64,000 bases of DNA from Amycolatopsis benzoatilytica AK 16/65 (GCF_000383915.1 NZ_KB912942.1:5420367-5484366); one strand, 5' to 3'. Counted from the first letter of the stretch, positions 1 to 9,077 are shown. A program made the numbers and translations. The notes: generated by a model from the sequence alone, not told the origin.

Positions 1-1718
1 TGCTCCGGGTCCACCCGCGCGAACACCGTGGTTCCCGGGAGCCGCTCGGCGAGGTCCGCGTCGCTGAGACGGTCGAGGTCGGCACCGGTGAGGACGTCGC
101 CCGGGGGCAGGCCGAGATCCGCGCACACGCGAGCGGCGACCGACGGGTTGTCGCCCGTGATGACCTTGACGGTCACGCCGAGGCCGGCCAGCCTGCGCAG
201 CGCGGTGCGCGCGCTTGCCTTCGGCGGATCCGAGAACACCAGGAACCCGCACAGCGTCAGGTCGCGCTCGTCGCTCGGTTCGAGCGGCGGCGGACCGGTT
301 GCCGAACGGGTGGCCACGGCGACGACCCGGTGTCCGGCCGCGAACTCGGTTTCCAGCACGGCCGCGGCGGCCTTCGGCGCACCGGGACACCGCTCCAGCA
401 CCGCCTCCGGTGCGCCCTTGGTGACAAGAATCCGCGCACCGGCCGGGGTGTCGACGAGCACCGAGGTGAGCCGGCGCCGATGGTCGAACGGCAGCACAGC
501 CAGCCGTTCGTATCGCTCGACAGCGTCTCGGGAGGCACCGGGACTCTGCCACAGGGCAGCGTCCAGCGGGTTGCCGTCCACTGCCTCGTCCGAGCAGACC
601 AAGCCGAGCAGCAGAACGTCGTCGTTCGCGCTGCCGTCCGGACCGAGCGCGCGCATGAATTCGATCCGGCCTTCGGTCAGCGTGCCGGTCTTGTCGGTGA
701 AGAGCACTTCGGTGTCGCCGAGGTCTTCGATGCACAACAGCCGTTTCACCAGCACCTTGCGCCGGGCCAGCTGCCGCGAGCCCGCTGCCAGGCTGGTGGA
801 CACGACCGCCGGCAACAGCTGCGGCGAGATGCCCACCGCGATCGCCAGCGAGAACAGCAGCGCGTCGAGGAGCGGGCGGTCCAGCACCAGGTTCACCACG
901 AAGATCCCGCCCGTGAGCACCGCCGCGACCTGCACGAGCAGCCCCGAAAACCGGCGCAACCCGACCTGGAACTCTGTCTCCGGGTGGTGCGCGCCGAGGC
1001 TGAGCGCGATCCGTCCGAACTCCGCCGCCGCCCCGGTCGCGACGACCACGCCCCGCCCGGCGCCCGCGGTGACCACCGTGCCCATCAACGCGCAGCCGGA
1101 CAGCTGAGCAACCGGGCTGCCGGACGGCACCGGTTCGACCGACTTCCCCACCGGGAGAGCTTCTCCGGTCAGCACAGACTCGTCGCACTGCACGCCGGTC
1201 GCGGAGATCAGCCGGATGTCGGCCGGGACCACCTCGCCCAGCCGCAGCTCGACGACATCCCCGGGCACCAGTTCGACCACGTCGACCGACTCCGCCTCGC
1301 CTCCGCGGAGCACGGTGACCCGGTGGGTGATCTGGTCGTGCAGGGCCTGAGCCGAGCGTTCCGCGCGGTACTCGTTGAAGAAACCCAGGCCCACCGAGAC
1401 GGCCAAGATCACCCCGATGATGACCGCGTCGGTTCGCTCGCCCAGGAAGAACGACGCGATCGCGGTGACCGCGAGCAGGACCAGCAACGGCGACCGCAGC
1501 TGACGCATCAGCACCGGCAACGCATGTGCGCCGTGCGAACGGACCGCGTTGGGGCCGAACCGTTCCCGTCGCGCCTGGTACTCCACAGTGGACAAGCCGC
1601 CGGCAGTACCGCCGAGTGCTTGCAGCACCTGCTCGGTCGGCAACGCGCCCGCTTCACGGACGCCCATCATCCGCGGCGGTTCGGGAGCGGTCGCAGCCGA
1701 CGGGGCAGTCTGCTTCAT
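1..1718 (-). CDS. Magnesium-translocating P-type ATPase (MgtA/MgtB-like), C-terminus beyond window
   Basis: Integral-membrane ion pump that uses ATP hydrolysis to import Mg2+ or a related cation. The visible 572 residues run from the start into the nucleotide-binding region. An N-terminal cation-ATPase segment is followed by two hydrophobic hairpins, an actuator domain with the TGE motif (LTGEALPVGK), and the phosphorylation motif DKTGTLT with its aspartate near residue 342. The TGDN hinge motif follows close to the window edge. The ATG at 1718 begins M-K-Q-T-A-P. The last transmembrane helices lie off the left edge. Assignment to the Mg2+ subgroup rests on overall resemblance and is less certain than the P-ATPase call. 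No partner gene is visible. Confidence 0.85.
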   Translation of the reverse strand, partial: MKQTAPSAATAPEPPRMMGVREAGALPTEQVLQALGGTAGGLSTVEYQARRERFGPNAVRSHGAHALPVLMRQLRSPLLVLLAVTAIASFFLGERTDAVIIGVILAVSVGLGFFNEYRAERSAQALHDQITHRVTVLRGGEAESVDVVELVPGDVVELRLGEVVPADIRLISATGVQCDESVLTGEALPVGKSVEPVPSGSPVAQLSGCALMGTVVTAGAGRGVVVATGAAAEFGRIALSLGAHHPETEFQVGLRRFSGLLVQVAAVLTGGIFVVNLVLDRPLLDALLFSLAIAVGISPQLLPAVVSTSLAAGSRQLARRKVLVKRLLCIEDLGDTEVLFTDKTGTLTEGRIEFMRALGPDGSANDDVLLLGLVCSDEAVDGNPLDAALWQSPGASRDAVERYERLAVLPFDHRRRLTSVLVDTPAGARILVTKGAPEAVLERCPGAPKAAAAVLETEFAAGHRVVAVATRSATGPPPLEPSDERDLTLCGFLVFSDPPKASARTALRRLAGLGVTVKVITGDNPSVAARVCADLGLPPGDVLTGADLDRLSDADLAERLPGTTVFARVDPE

Positions 1719-1847
1719 GATTCCGCATCGTGTCGGCGGCCACGCGACCGGCACTAGGGACCAATGACCCTCAGCCCGGGACCATCGATCCATCCCGTTA
1801 CCGGACGGGACAGGGCCCCGCGATCTGTCCGCTTTACGGCGGAACTG

Positions 1848-1898
1848 CCGTGAAGGGGCCCTTGCCGGACTCAGATTCCCGCAAGGAGCCCTTCCCGG
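1848..1898. repeat. REP-like palindrome, degenerate copy
   Basis: An imperfect inverted repeat whose left arm reads CCGTGAAGGGGCCCTTG and whose right arm reads GCAAGGAGCCCTTCCCGG, around a short loop with TCAGATTC. It belongs to the palindrome family that recurs between genes throughout this window. It lies between the ATPase start and the end of rskA, so it could act on rskA transcript ends. I see no gene in 1719-1976. Confidence 0.75.
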
Positions 1899-1976
1899 AA
1901 CTGGTCGCGGTGCCTACCGGCAGGCAGGGCCGCGCAGCGGGAACACGCATTCTCTTTTGCGAGAGCCGGACCGGAA

Positions 1977-2675
1977 TCACGTGAGCGGCACCCGGACCAC
2001 GGCCGGCGTGGTCGGCTGCGGGGACCCAGCGGCGGGTTCGGTGGTGATGCCGATGCGGTCCACGTCCGCCGGCAGGGCCGCGGTGACCGCGCCGGAACCA
2101 GTGGGCAGCAATCCGGCCGACTGCGCGCCGCGGCGGCCGATGAACCACACCTGGTAGGTGTGCCCCGCCGCCGGCATCGGGAGCGCCTGCGCGGTGACGA
2201 CGGCTTCGCCGTGTTGCCGGGAAAAACTGACCACCACGGCCCCGCCGGCGGTGGCGGTCGCGCGGATCGAGGTCATGTCCGGTGCGGGCCCGGCGATCTG
2301 CGTCGTCGGCTCCGGGCTCGACCGGAAAGCGCCGATACCGATCCCTCCGAAGAGGACCGCGACCGCGGCGGCGACTGCCGCGAGTGCGATCGTCGCTCGT
2401 TTGCGCCACGGCCGCCGGTGCGGCGGCTCGACTGCCGCCGGCGGCGGAAGTTGCCTCGTCGCGGCGACCTCGGTGAGGACCCGGCTGCGCAGCCGGGACG
2501 TGGCGGCAACGGTCGTTGCGAGTCCGATCTTCGCCGCGGTCGCGTGGAACTCGTCGACTTCGCCTGCGCAGACCGGACATTCGGCCAGATGCCGGGCGAA
2601 CGCGGCCCGTTCGAGGTCAGTGACCGCGTCGAGGGCGTACGCGCCGGTCAGGGTGTGGACGTCGGCGGTGGTCAT
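1977..2675 (-). CDS. rskA: Anti-sigma-K factor RskA
   Basis: Membrane-anchored anti-sigma factor predicted to hold SigK inactive until regulated proteolysis. The N-terminal cytoplasmic domain carries the ZAS zinc signature H29-x3-C33-x2-C36. A basic stretch (RRPWRKR) precedes one transmembrane helix at about 94-117, and a roughly 115-residue extracytoplasmic RskA domain completes the 232 residues. The ATG at 2675 overlaps the TGA of sigK by four bases (ATGA), so translation is probably coupled. Gene order sigK-rskA matches the pair known in mycobacteria. Confidence 0.9.
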   Translation of the reverse strand: MTTADVHTLTGAYALDAVTDLERAAFARHLAECPVCAGEVDEFHATAAKIGLATTVAATSRLRSRVLTEVAATRQLPPPAAVEPPHRRPWRKRATIALAAVAAAVAVLFGGIGIGAFRSSPEPTTQIAGPAPDMTSIRATATAGGAVVVSFSRQHGEAVVTAQALPMPAAGHTYQVWFIGRRGAQSAGLLPTGSGAVTAALPADVDRIGITTEPAAGSPQPTTPAVVRVPLT

Positions 2676-3280
2676 CGGGTCGCTCCCAACGCGTCCCGCA
2701 GGCGGATCATGCCGTCGCGCATACGGGTTTTGACGGTGCCGACGGCGACGCCGAGCTTCTCGGCGACCTCGCGGCAGGTGAGGCCGTGGTAGTAGGCGAG
2801 CAGGATCGATTCCCGCTGCAGTTCGGTCAGCGCGGACATCGCCGCGCGGACCTGCAATTGGTCCGCTGTGGACAGTGCGGTCTCGACGACGTCGTCGTAG
2901 GGCTGGCGCACGTCGAGCAGGTCCACGCGGTCCTCGCGGTCGCGGGCGGACTGCTCGGAGCGGACCCGGTCGACGGCGCGGCGGTGCGCGATGGTCAGCG
3001 CCCAGGTCATGACTTTCGCGCGGGCCGGGTCGAACTGCGCGGCCTTGCGCCAGATCTCGAGCAGGACCTCTTGGGCGACCTCTTCGGCGTAGCTGCGAGA
3101 GCGCAGTACCTGCAGCACAGTGCCGAAGATCGGACCGGCGAGCTGGTCGTGAAGAGCGGAAAACGCTTGTTCGTCGCCCAGCGCGACGCGCCGGAGGAGG
3201 TCCTCGGGAGTCGGCGCCGCGTCGGCGGCGCTGTCGAGCGGTGGACGAAGAGCGGTCAGTGTGGCGCGCGCTGCGGCCAT
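2672..3280 (-). CDS. sigK: ECF sigma factor SigK
   Basis: Extracytoplasmic-function sigma factor of 202 residues. Region 2 (about residues 45-115, with EEVAQEVLLEIW) recognises the -10 element. Region 4 (about 140-195, with CREVAEKLGVAVGTVKTR) contains the helix-turn-helix for the -35 element. I chose the ATG at 3280 because GGAAGGACT lies just upstream; longer in-frame extensions lack conserved sequence. Coupling to rskA and the neighbouring fasciclin lipoprotein and molybdopterin oxidoreductase reproduce the mycobacterial SigK regulon theme (MPT70/MPT83), which supports the K assignment over other ECF groups. Confidence 0.9.
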   Translation of the reverse strand: MAAARATLTALRPPLDSAADAAPTPEDLLRRVALGDEQAFSALHDQLAGPIFGTVLQVLRSRSYAEEVAQEVLLEIWRKAAQFDPARAKVMTWALTIAHRRAVDRVRSEQSARDREDRVDLLDVRQPYDDVVETALSTADQLQVRAAMSALTELQRESILLAYYHGLTCREVAEKLGVAVGTVKTRMRDGMIRLRDALGATR

Positions 3281-3351
3281 GGCGAGTCCTTCCCGGCGGA
3301 ACCGAGCCTGGGCCCGCGGCGGAGTGCGCTGTGGGCAAGCTGTTGCCGGTG

Positions 3352-3379
3352 ATTCGCCAGCCGGGTCGGCGCGTATTGG
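3352..3379 (-). promoter_or_regulatory. Candidate SigK autoregulated promoter of sigK-rskA
   Basis: On the minus strand CCAATA is followed after 16 bp by GCGAAT, about 70 bp upstream of the sigK start. The same spacing and a similar -10 occur before the other two genes of the locus. The mycobacterial SigK consensus is CCATCC with CCGAAT. Inference from sequence only. Confidence 0.45.
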
Positions 3380-3447
3380 TCCGGATCTCCGAACCGTGTC
3401 GATCATCACCTGTTCGAGCTACCGCTGGTGTCGCCGGGACAACCGGA

Positions 3448-3475
3448 CCCATACCGTCGCGGCGCGGGTCCGAAC
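3448..3475 (+). promoter_or_regulatory. Candidate SigK promoter of the molybdopterin oxidoreductase
   Basis: CCCATA, 16 bp, CCGAAC. The -10-like hexamer ends seven bases before the ATG at 3483, so the transcript would be essentially leaderless, which fits the lack of a ribosome-binding site before that ATG. Confidence 0.4.
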
Positions 3476-3482
3476 CACAGAT

Positions 3483-5069
3483 ATGGCCGCAACCAAGCAG
3501 ACTCTCCCGTCCGAGGACTCCGCCCCGCCACAGCGAACGCGGCTGCGGTTCTTCGCGGCCGCGTTCACCGGCGTCCTAGCGCTCGCCGCGGCGCTGGCGG
3601 CCGGCCACCTGGTCGCGGGGTTCATCAATGTCAACGCCTCCCCCTACCTCGCGGTGGGCAACGGCGCCATCGACCTCACCCCGGTCCAGCTGAAGGACTT
3701 CGCCGTCCGCACGTTCGGCACCTACGACAAACTGGTCCTGCTGAGCAGCATGGCCGTGGTCCTGGTGGCCGTCGCGGCGCTGGCGGGTGTCCTTTCGCGA
3801 CGGTCCGCACGTCCCGGCATCGCGCTCATCGCCCTGTTCGGCCTGGTCGGCGCCTTCGCCGTCTTCGAGCGGCCGGACCTGACCGCGGTGGCGCTCCTCG
3901 CGCCGATCGCCAGCCTGGTCGTGGGCGTCGCCGTCTTCCTGCTGCTGCACCGAATCGCACCGAGAGGGTGGCGAGACCCGGAATCCGGCGACAAGTCCGG
4001 CACGTCGCGGCGGGCGTTCCTGCTAGGCGGTGCCGGGGTCGTCGTCGGCGCCGGCGCGGCCGGGCTGGGCGGCCAGCTGATCAGCTCGTCCCGCGATGCC
4101 ACTGCCTCCCGCGAAGCGGTCGGCAAGCTCATCCCCGCGCGGACCGCGCCGGCGATCCCCGCCGACGCGGATTTCGCGAAACTGGGCACGCCGCCGTTCC
4201 TGACCCCGAATGGCAAGTTCTATCGGGTGGACACGGCATTGTCGGTGCCGCAGGTGCGGACCGAGGACTGGAGCTTGCGCCTGCACGGCATGGTCGACCG
4301 GGAGATCCGCTACAGCTACCGCGACATCCGCAACCGGCCCCTGGTCGAACGCACCGTCACTATGACGTGCGTGTCCAACGAGGTCGGCGGCGACTACGTC
4401 TCTACGTCGAACTTCATCGGGGTCGACCTCGCCGACCTGCTCGCCGAAGCCGGCGTCAAACCCGGTGCCGAGCAGCTCTACTGCACCAGCGTCGACGGCT
4501 GGACCTCGGGCACCCCGGTCGCCGCCGCACAAGACCGCGGCCGCGGCGCGATGCTCGCGATCGGGATGAACGGCGAACCACTGCCGCTGGAGCACGGGTT
4601 CCCGGCTCGGCTGGTCACCCCCGGCCTGTACGGGTACGTCTCGGCGACGAAATGGGTGGTCGACATCGAAGTCACGACGTGGGCGGCGCGCCAGGCCTAT
4701 TGGCTCAAACGGGGCTGGGCGCGGGAGGCCCCGATCAAGACCGAGTCGCGCATCGATTCCCACCGCGGGTTCGCCAACGTGGCCAAGGGAAAGGTACGAG
4801 TCGCAGGCGTGGCGTGGGCGCAGCACACCGGGATCGAGAAGGTCGAGGTTCGCGTCGACCAGGGACCGTGGCAGGAAGCCATGCTCTCGCAGGAGGTCAA
4901 CCCGAACACGTGGCGGATGTGGTGGGCCGAGGTCGACCTGCCGTCCGGGGTGCACCAGGTGTTCTGCCGCGCCACGGACAAGTCCGGCTACACCCAGACC
5001 GACCAGCGCGCCGGCACCGTCCCCGACGGCGCGACCGGCTGGCACAACGTCACCTTCACCGCCGCCTGA
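3483..5069 (+). CDS. Membrane molybdopterin-dependent oxidoreductase (sulfite oxidase/YedY type)
   Basis: 528-residue protein. Residues 1-170 hold about four transmembrane helices. A twin-arginine-like element follows (SRRAFLLGG, R176-R177, then a hydrophobic stretch), and then an extracytoplasmic molybdopterin-binding domain of the sulfite-oxidase superfamily. C296 in TMTCVSNEVGG is the expected molybdenum ligand, and the fold continues to a C-terminal dimerisation (Mo-co_dimer) domain at about 420-525. The substrate is unknown; the family transfers oxygen atoms, often to S- or N-oxides. It is divergent from sigK and close to the fasciclin gene, so control by SigK is likely. The ATG at 3483 is chosen because upstream in-frame codons overlap sigK control sequences. 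Confidence 0.85.
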   Translation: MAATKQTLPSEDSAPPQRTRLRFFAAAFTGVLALAAALAAGHLVAGFINVNASPYLAVGNGAIDLTPVQLKDFAVRTFGTYDKLVLLSSMAVVLVAVAALAGVLSRRSARPGIALIALFGLVGAFAVFERPDLTAVALLAPIASLVVGVAVFLLLHRIAPRGWRDPESGDKSGTSRRAFLLGGAGVVVGAGAAGLGGQLISSSRDATASREAVGKLIPARTAPAIPADADFAKLGTPPFLTPNGKFYRVDTALSVPQVRTEDWSLRLHGMVDREIRYSYRDIRNRPLVERTVTMTCVSNEVGGDYVSTSNFIGVDLADLLAEAGVKPGAEQLYCTSVDGWTSGTPVAAAQDRGRGAMLAIGMNGEPLPLEHGFPARLVTPGLYGYVSATKWVVDIEVTTWAARQAYWLKRGWAREAPIKTESRIDSHRGFANVAKGKVRVAGVAWAQHTGIEKVEVRVDQGPWQEAMLSQEVNPNTWRMWWAEVDLPSGVHQVFCRATDKSGYTQTDQRAGTVPDGATGWHNVTFTAA

Positions 5070-5088
5070 AAAATTTCTTTCCGATCGA

Positions 5089-5116
5089 CCAAACCGGTTT
5101 CCCCCGGGCACCGAAT
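5089..5116 (+). promoter_or_regulatory. SigK-type promoter of the fasciclin lipoprotein
   Basis: CCAAAC, 16 bp, CCGAAT. The -10 hexamer equals the mycobacterial SigK -10. It lies about 70 bp before the GTG start and just after the preceding gene, giving the lipoprotein its own SigK promoter. Confidence 0.55.
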
Positions 5117-5184
5117 CACCAGCAACAAGAGGTTCTCGCCGAGTCGGCAGCCTCAGCCGCGCAAAACAATGGGAGTGAATTTCC

Positions 5185-5859
5185 GTGACCAAGCTTCGTA
5201 TTGCTGGCATCGGCCTGACCGCGGCCGCCGCGCTGACCCTGACCGCGTGCGGCAGCAGCGACACCGCCTCCTCGGGCAACTCCGGCAGCTCGATGGCCCC
5301 CTCGTCGATGGCCGCGCCTTCCTCCAGCATGGCTAGCGGTTCCGGCGACGGCGTGACCACCAACGCCGATGTTTTCGGTCCGGCCTGCTCCCAGCTGCCG
5401 CAGGGTTCCGCGCCCGGGTCGCTGGACTCGATGGGCCCGATGCCGGTCGCCTCGGCCGCGTCGACCAACCCGCTGCTGACCAAGCTGGTCGCCGCGGTCA
5501 AGGCCACGAACCTGGTCGACACGCTCAACAGCCAGCCCGGCATCACCGTGTTCGCGCCGGCCGACCCGGCCTTCGCCGCCCTCGGTGACGCGAAGTTCAA
5601 GGAACTGGCCGGAAAGCCGGACCAGCTGGCCCCGATCCTGCAGTACCACGTCGTCGGCAAGCGCTACGACGCCAAGGGCCTCGCCGCCGCGGGCACGCTC
5701 AACTCGCTCAACGCCAGCGGTGGTCCGCTGAAGATCGAAGGCTCGGGCGAGAACATGACCGTCAACGGCGCCAAGATCCTCTGCGGCAACATCCCCACCA
5801 AGAACGCCACCGTCTTCGTGATCGACAAGGTCCTCACCCCGGGCACCAACAAGAACTGA
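5185..5859 (+). CDS. Fasciclin-domain lipoprotein, MPT83/MPT70-like
   Basis: 224-residue exported lipoprotein. A hydrophobic signal peptide ends in the lipobox LTAC (C22). A Ser/Met/Ala-rich linker (about 25-60) follows, then one fasciclin (FAS1) domain at about 90-222 with the H1-like ITVFAPADPAF and H2-like TVFVIDKVL elements. FAS1 domains mediate adhesion or surface interactions; the cell-surface role here is inferred. The GTG at 5185 has GGGAGTGAA upstream. In mycobacteria MPT83/MPT70 are the main SigK targets, and the CCGAAT promoter here fits the same circuit. Confidence 0.9.
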   Translation: MTKLRIAGIGLTAAAALTLTACGSSDTASSGNSGSSMAPSSMAAPSSSMASGSGDGVTTNADVFGPACSQLPQGSAPGSLDSMGPMPVASAASTNPLLTKLVAAVKATNLVDTLNSQPGITVFAPADPAFAALGDAKFKELAGKPDQLAPILQYHVVGKRYDAKGLAAAGTLNSLNASGGPLKIEGSGENMTVNGAKILCGNIPTKNATVFVIDKVLTPGTNKN

Positions 5860-5898
5860 CCTCAGCAACCGGGCCGCCGACGGACGGCCCGGACCCCG

Positions 5899-5953
5899 GA
5901 CGGCCGTTCCGGCTCCACCCGCCACCCTGGAGCCGGAACGGCCGTCTTTCTTT
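5899..5953 (+). terminator. Intrinsic terminator after the fasciclin gene
   Basis: Long GC-rich hairpin, arms GACGGCCGTTCCGGCTCCA and its complement, about 10-base loop, followed by CTTTCTTT. It closes the fasciclin transcript. Confidence 0.8.
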
Positions 5954-6009
5954 GCCCGATACTGAATTCCGTGAGGGACAGCCGCGGTAACCGGTACGCA
6001 AGGTGAAGT

Positions 6010-6060
6010 CCGTGAAGGGCCCCTTGAGGGAATCCAAGTCCGGCAAGGGACCCCTCGCGG
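6010..6060. repeat. REP-like palindrome
   Basis: Left arm CCGTGAAGGGCCCCTTGAGGG, loop AATCCAAGTC, right arm CGGCAAGGGACCCCTCGCGG. First of two adjacent family members here. Confidence 0.85.
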
Positions 6061-6103
6061 ACATCAACCAGAGCCACCGGCTCTCCACACGGGACACCCA
6101 AAG

Positions 6104-6147
6104 CCGTGAAGGGCCCCTTCAGGGAACCCAAGTCCCGCAAGGGACCC
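6104..6147. repeat. REP-like palindrome with truncated right arm, abutting a broken gene
   Basis: Left arm CCGTGAAGGGCCCCTTC is complete. The right arm stops after GCAAGGGACCC and runs directly into coding sequence of a FAD monooxygenase that lacks its 5' end. Confidence 0.8.
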
Positions 6148-6149
6148 GC

Positions 6150-7466
6150 TGCAACGGGTTACGGCTCGTCGACCGGAATCTGCACGTGCTCGCGGAATTC
6201 CAGCGGGACGCGGCGCACGGCAGGCACGGCTACCCCGAGGCCAGCATGTTCGACCAGCCCGAACTGGAAGCGCTCCTGCGCGCGGGCCTCACCCGGCACC
6301 CCGCGGTCACGATGCGCGGCGGCGTGGAGGTCGCCTCGCTAGCCCCGGAAGCAGGCGGCGTGCGGGTCGCGTTCACCGATTCGGCCGGCCGGCCGGACTC
6401 GGTGCTCGCGCAGTACGTGTTCGGCTGCGACGGAGCGAACAGCTTGACCCGCACCGCGGTCGGCGCCGTCATGCGCGACCTCGGGTTCACTCAGCGCTGG
6501 CTGGTCGTCGACCTCCGCACCGACGCCGAACTCGGCGTCTGGGAAGGGGTGTACCAGGTCTCCGACCCGGCCCGCGCCGCCACCTACATGCGGATCGGGC
6601 AGAACCGCTACCGCTGGGAATTCCAGCTGGCCGAAGGCGAAACGGCCGACGACTACCGCGCGGCGGCCGCGCTGCTCCCGTTGATCAAGCCGTGGACCGG
6701 GGACGTACTGGCCGACGATTTCGAGATCGTCCGCGTCGCCGAATACACCTTCCGCGCCCAGGTCGCCGACCGCTGGCGGGACCGGCGGGTCTTCCTCCTC
6801 GGCGACGCCGCCCATCTCACCCCTCCGTTCATCGGCCAGGGCATGGGCGCCGGGATGCGCGACGCGATGAACCTCGCGTGGAAGCTCGCCGGCGTGCTTG
6901 ACGGGACGCTCAGCGAAACCGTTCTCGACAGCTACGAAACAGAGCGCAAACCCCACGCCACCGCCATGATCCGGCTCGCCAAGCTGATGGGTGCCGCGAT
7001 GACCGAAGGCGGTGAATTCGGTGGCCTGCTCCGTCGCGTCGCCGCACCCCGCCTGCACCTCGTACCTGGGCTGCGCAGACGCGTGCTCGCAACCGAAACC
7101 CCCGCCCTCCGCCGTTCCGCGCTGGTGGCGCGCCCGCGCCTGAGGCGTTCCCTGGCCGGACGGCAATGCCCCAACGCACCGGTTGACGGCCGTCGACGCC
7201 TCGACGAGGTGACAGCCGGCCGGTTCGCCGTCATCTGCGCCGCCGAGCCGTCGCCCGCGCAGCGAGCGGACATCGAAAAGCGCGGAGCCGTGCTCGTGGT
7301 GGCCCGGCCGAGGAGCCCGCTCTACCGCTGGCTGCGCCGTGGCTTCGCGTACGCCGCAGTGATCCGTCCCGACGCGACGGTGCACAGCGCCGGCCGCGAC
7401 CTGGACGCTCTCTGCGCGGCGATACCTCCGTACCGCACAAGGGAATACCCGGCAAACCTGGGCTGA
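6150..7466 (+). pseudogene. 5'-truncated FAD-dependent aromatic monooxygenase (MhpA/PheA-type)
   Basis: The reading frame resembles class A flavin monooxygenases from about residue 95 onward. It keeps the DG motif (FGCDGANS), the FAD-ribityl motif GDAAHLTPPFIGQG, and a C-terminal region. The N-terminal Rossmann fold with GxGxxG is absent, and the frame upstream consists of palindromic-repeat sequence, so no functional FAD site could form. In-frame ATG codons exist inside the repeats but would add only repeat-encoded residues. I read it as a remnant whose 5' end was removed at the repeat. Expression of a residual protein cannot be excluded. Confidence 0.8.
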
Positions 7467-7625
7467 AGGCGGGTCGCGACGGCGCGGCCGCACCGGTCGA
7501 CGGCGCACGGAAACCGACGATCGGCCGGAAGGACCACCTCGTCGGAGCAATTCACGCGACGCGGATCACGGACGATCGCGCTTTCCGGCGGGTGCCGCCT
7601 ACGGCGGCCGCCGTTCGAGAGCGGG

Positions 7626-8759
7626 TCAGCGGGTGCGGTCGCGCTTCTCGCCGCAAGCGGCTTCTTCGACGGCGGGCACCGGCCACTTGTCCTCGAGCCG
7701 GCCCAGCTTCCACACCGCGATCGCGACGGCCCAGCCGAGAGCGAACACTCCGACGATGCCGAACCCCATCCGGTTCACGTCCAGTTCGGCGACCCAGTCC
7801 CAGAGCCCGCCGGTCAGCCCGAGCTTTTCGGCCAGTACCGAAAGCAGCTCGACGGTGCCGATGAGCAGCGCGACCGCGACGGACAGTCCGGTGAGCGTGA
7901 GGTTGTAGTAGACCTTGCGCAGCGGCTGCGACAGCGCCCAGCCGTAGGCGAAGTTCATGAACGACCCGTCGATCGTGTCGAGCAGCGACATGCCCGCCGC
8001 GAACAGGACAGGCAGGCACATCACCGCGTACCACGGGAGGCCGGCACCCACGCTGGTGCCCGCCAAGACCAGCAGGGCGATTTCGCTGACCGTGTCGAAG
8101 CCGAGCCCGAACAGGATGCCGACCGGGTAGATCTGCCACGGCGCGGAGATCGCGCGCATCGTCCGGCGCAGAATCCGGTTGAGGAAGCCGCGGTTGTCCA
8201 AATGCGTGTCGAGCGCGGCTTCGTCGTACTCGCCGCGGCGCATCCGGCGGAAGACGCGCACGATCCCGGCGAGCACGACCAGGTTGACGATTCCGAGCAG
8301 CCACAGAAACCCGCCGGACACGACGGTTCCGATCAGCCCGCCGTACTGCCGCAGCCGGGATCCGTCGTCGGTCAGTTCGATTCCCAGCGTCCGGATCCCG
8401 GACGCGAGCAGAATCGTCAGTACCACCACGACGGTGGAATGCCCGAGCGAGAACCAGAATCCCACCGAGAGCGGACGCTTGCCCTCGGCGATCAGCTTGC
8501 GCGTGGTGTTGTCGATCGCGGCGATGTGGTCGGCGTCGAAGGCGTGCCGCAGCCCGAGCAGGTAGGCGGTCAGCCCGGTGCCGGCTCCGAAAACGCCCGC
8601 CCCGATCCGGTAATGGCCGGGAACGACCAGCAGGAGAAGCACGCCCCAGCCGACCACATGCAGCAGGACGATGAAGGCAGCCATCCCGCCGACGTGCGCG
8701 CGTTCGCGACGAGACAACGCCCGGCGCGTCGCCGGGCGAGCATTCGCGATCGAACTCAT
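7626..8759 (-). CDS. Nickel/cobalt permease of the NiCoT family
   Basis: 377-residue inner-membrane permease that takes up Ni2+ or Co2+. It has about eight predicted transmembrane segments and the family signature RHAFDADHIAAIDN in helix II. It also has the second signature LGFDTVSE and the GMSLLDTIDG motif. The ATG at 8759 has GAGGTGG upstream. It is divergent from the methanol dehydrogenase gene. This dehydrogenase family binds divalent metal, and the next gene has a His-rich tail, so metal supply to that system is a reasonable inference. A nickel enzyme elsewhere in the genome is the alternative. Confidence 0.9.
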   Translation of the reverse strand: MSSIANARPATRRALSRRERAHVGGMAAFIVLLHVVGWGVLLLLVVPGHYRIGAGVFGAGTGLTAYLLGLRHAFDADHIAAIDNTTRKLIAEGKRPLSVGFWFSLGHSTVVVVLTILLASGIRTLGIELTDDGSRLRQYGGLIGTVVSGGFLWLLGIVNLVVLAGIVRVFRRMRRGEYDEAALDTHLDNRGFLNRILRRTMRAISAPWQIYPVGILFGLGFDTVSEIALLVLAGTSVGAGLPWYAVMCLPVLFAAGMSLLDTIDGSFMNFAYGWALSQPLRKVYYNLTLTGLSVAVALLIGTVELLSVLAEKLGLTGGLWDWVAELDVNRMGFGIVGVFALGWAVAIAVWKLGRLEDKWPVPAVEEAACGEKRDRTR

Positions 8760-8923
8760 CAGGCACCACCTCGGTTCCCGGGCATCCGGTCGCCCGCTGG
8801 ATGTTCCGGCGGCGGCTCCCCCGCCGCCGTATCGAATCACCGCACCGCCGGAGCCCGTTCCTCCGCCGGGTCTCGACGATAGGTCCGGCCGGAGCCGCGG
8901 CTCGCCGTGCTTCCGGTCGCGGC

Positions 8924-8947
8924 GGAACTGCCCGGATGGACAGGTGC
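8924..8947. promoter_or_regulatory. Dyad operator candidate, mdo distal site
   Basis: GGAACTGCCCGG then ATGGACAGGTGC. It matches 19 of 24 positions of the strong dyad centred in 18538-18567; the right half CAGGTGC is intact. Confidence 0.5.
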
Positions 8948-9053
8948 GCGAGCCTTTCGCCTGCGGTAGGTGCGGCGGACGGACCGGACGCACTCGGGAA
9001 CGCGGCGCGGGTGCGGCGGATTCCCGCACACCGCTTTCCGAGGCCGCGGCCGC

Positions 9054-9077
9054 GCACCTGACCGATCGGGCAGGCCG
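9054..9077. promoter_or_regulatory. Dyad operator candidate, mdo proximal site
   Basis: GCACCTGACCGATCGGGCAGG shares the central CCGATCGG and both CCTG/CAGG half-sites with the palindrome upstream of the second dehydrogenase. It lies about 170 bp before the mdo start. Confidence 0.55.

Noticed and set aside
6003..6149. Start of the monooxygenase at an ATG inside the palindromes
   Set aside because: Those codons are repeat sequence and would not supply the missing FAD-binding fold.
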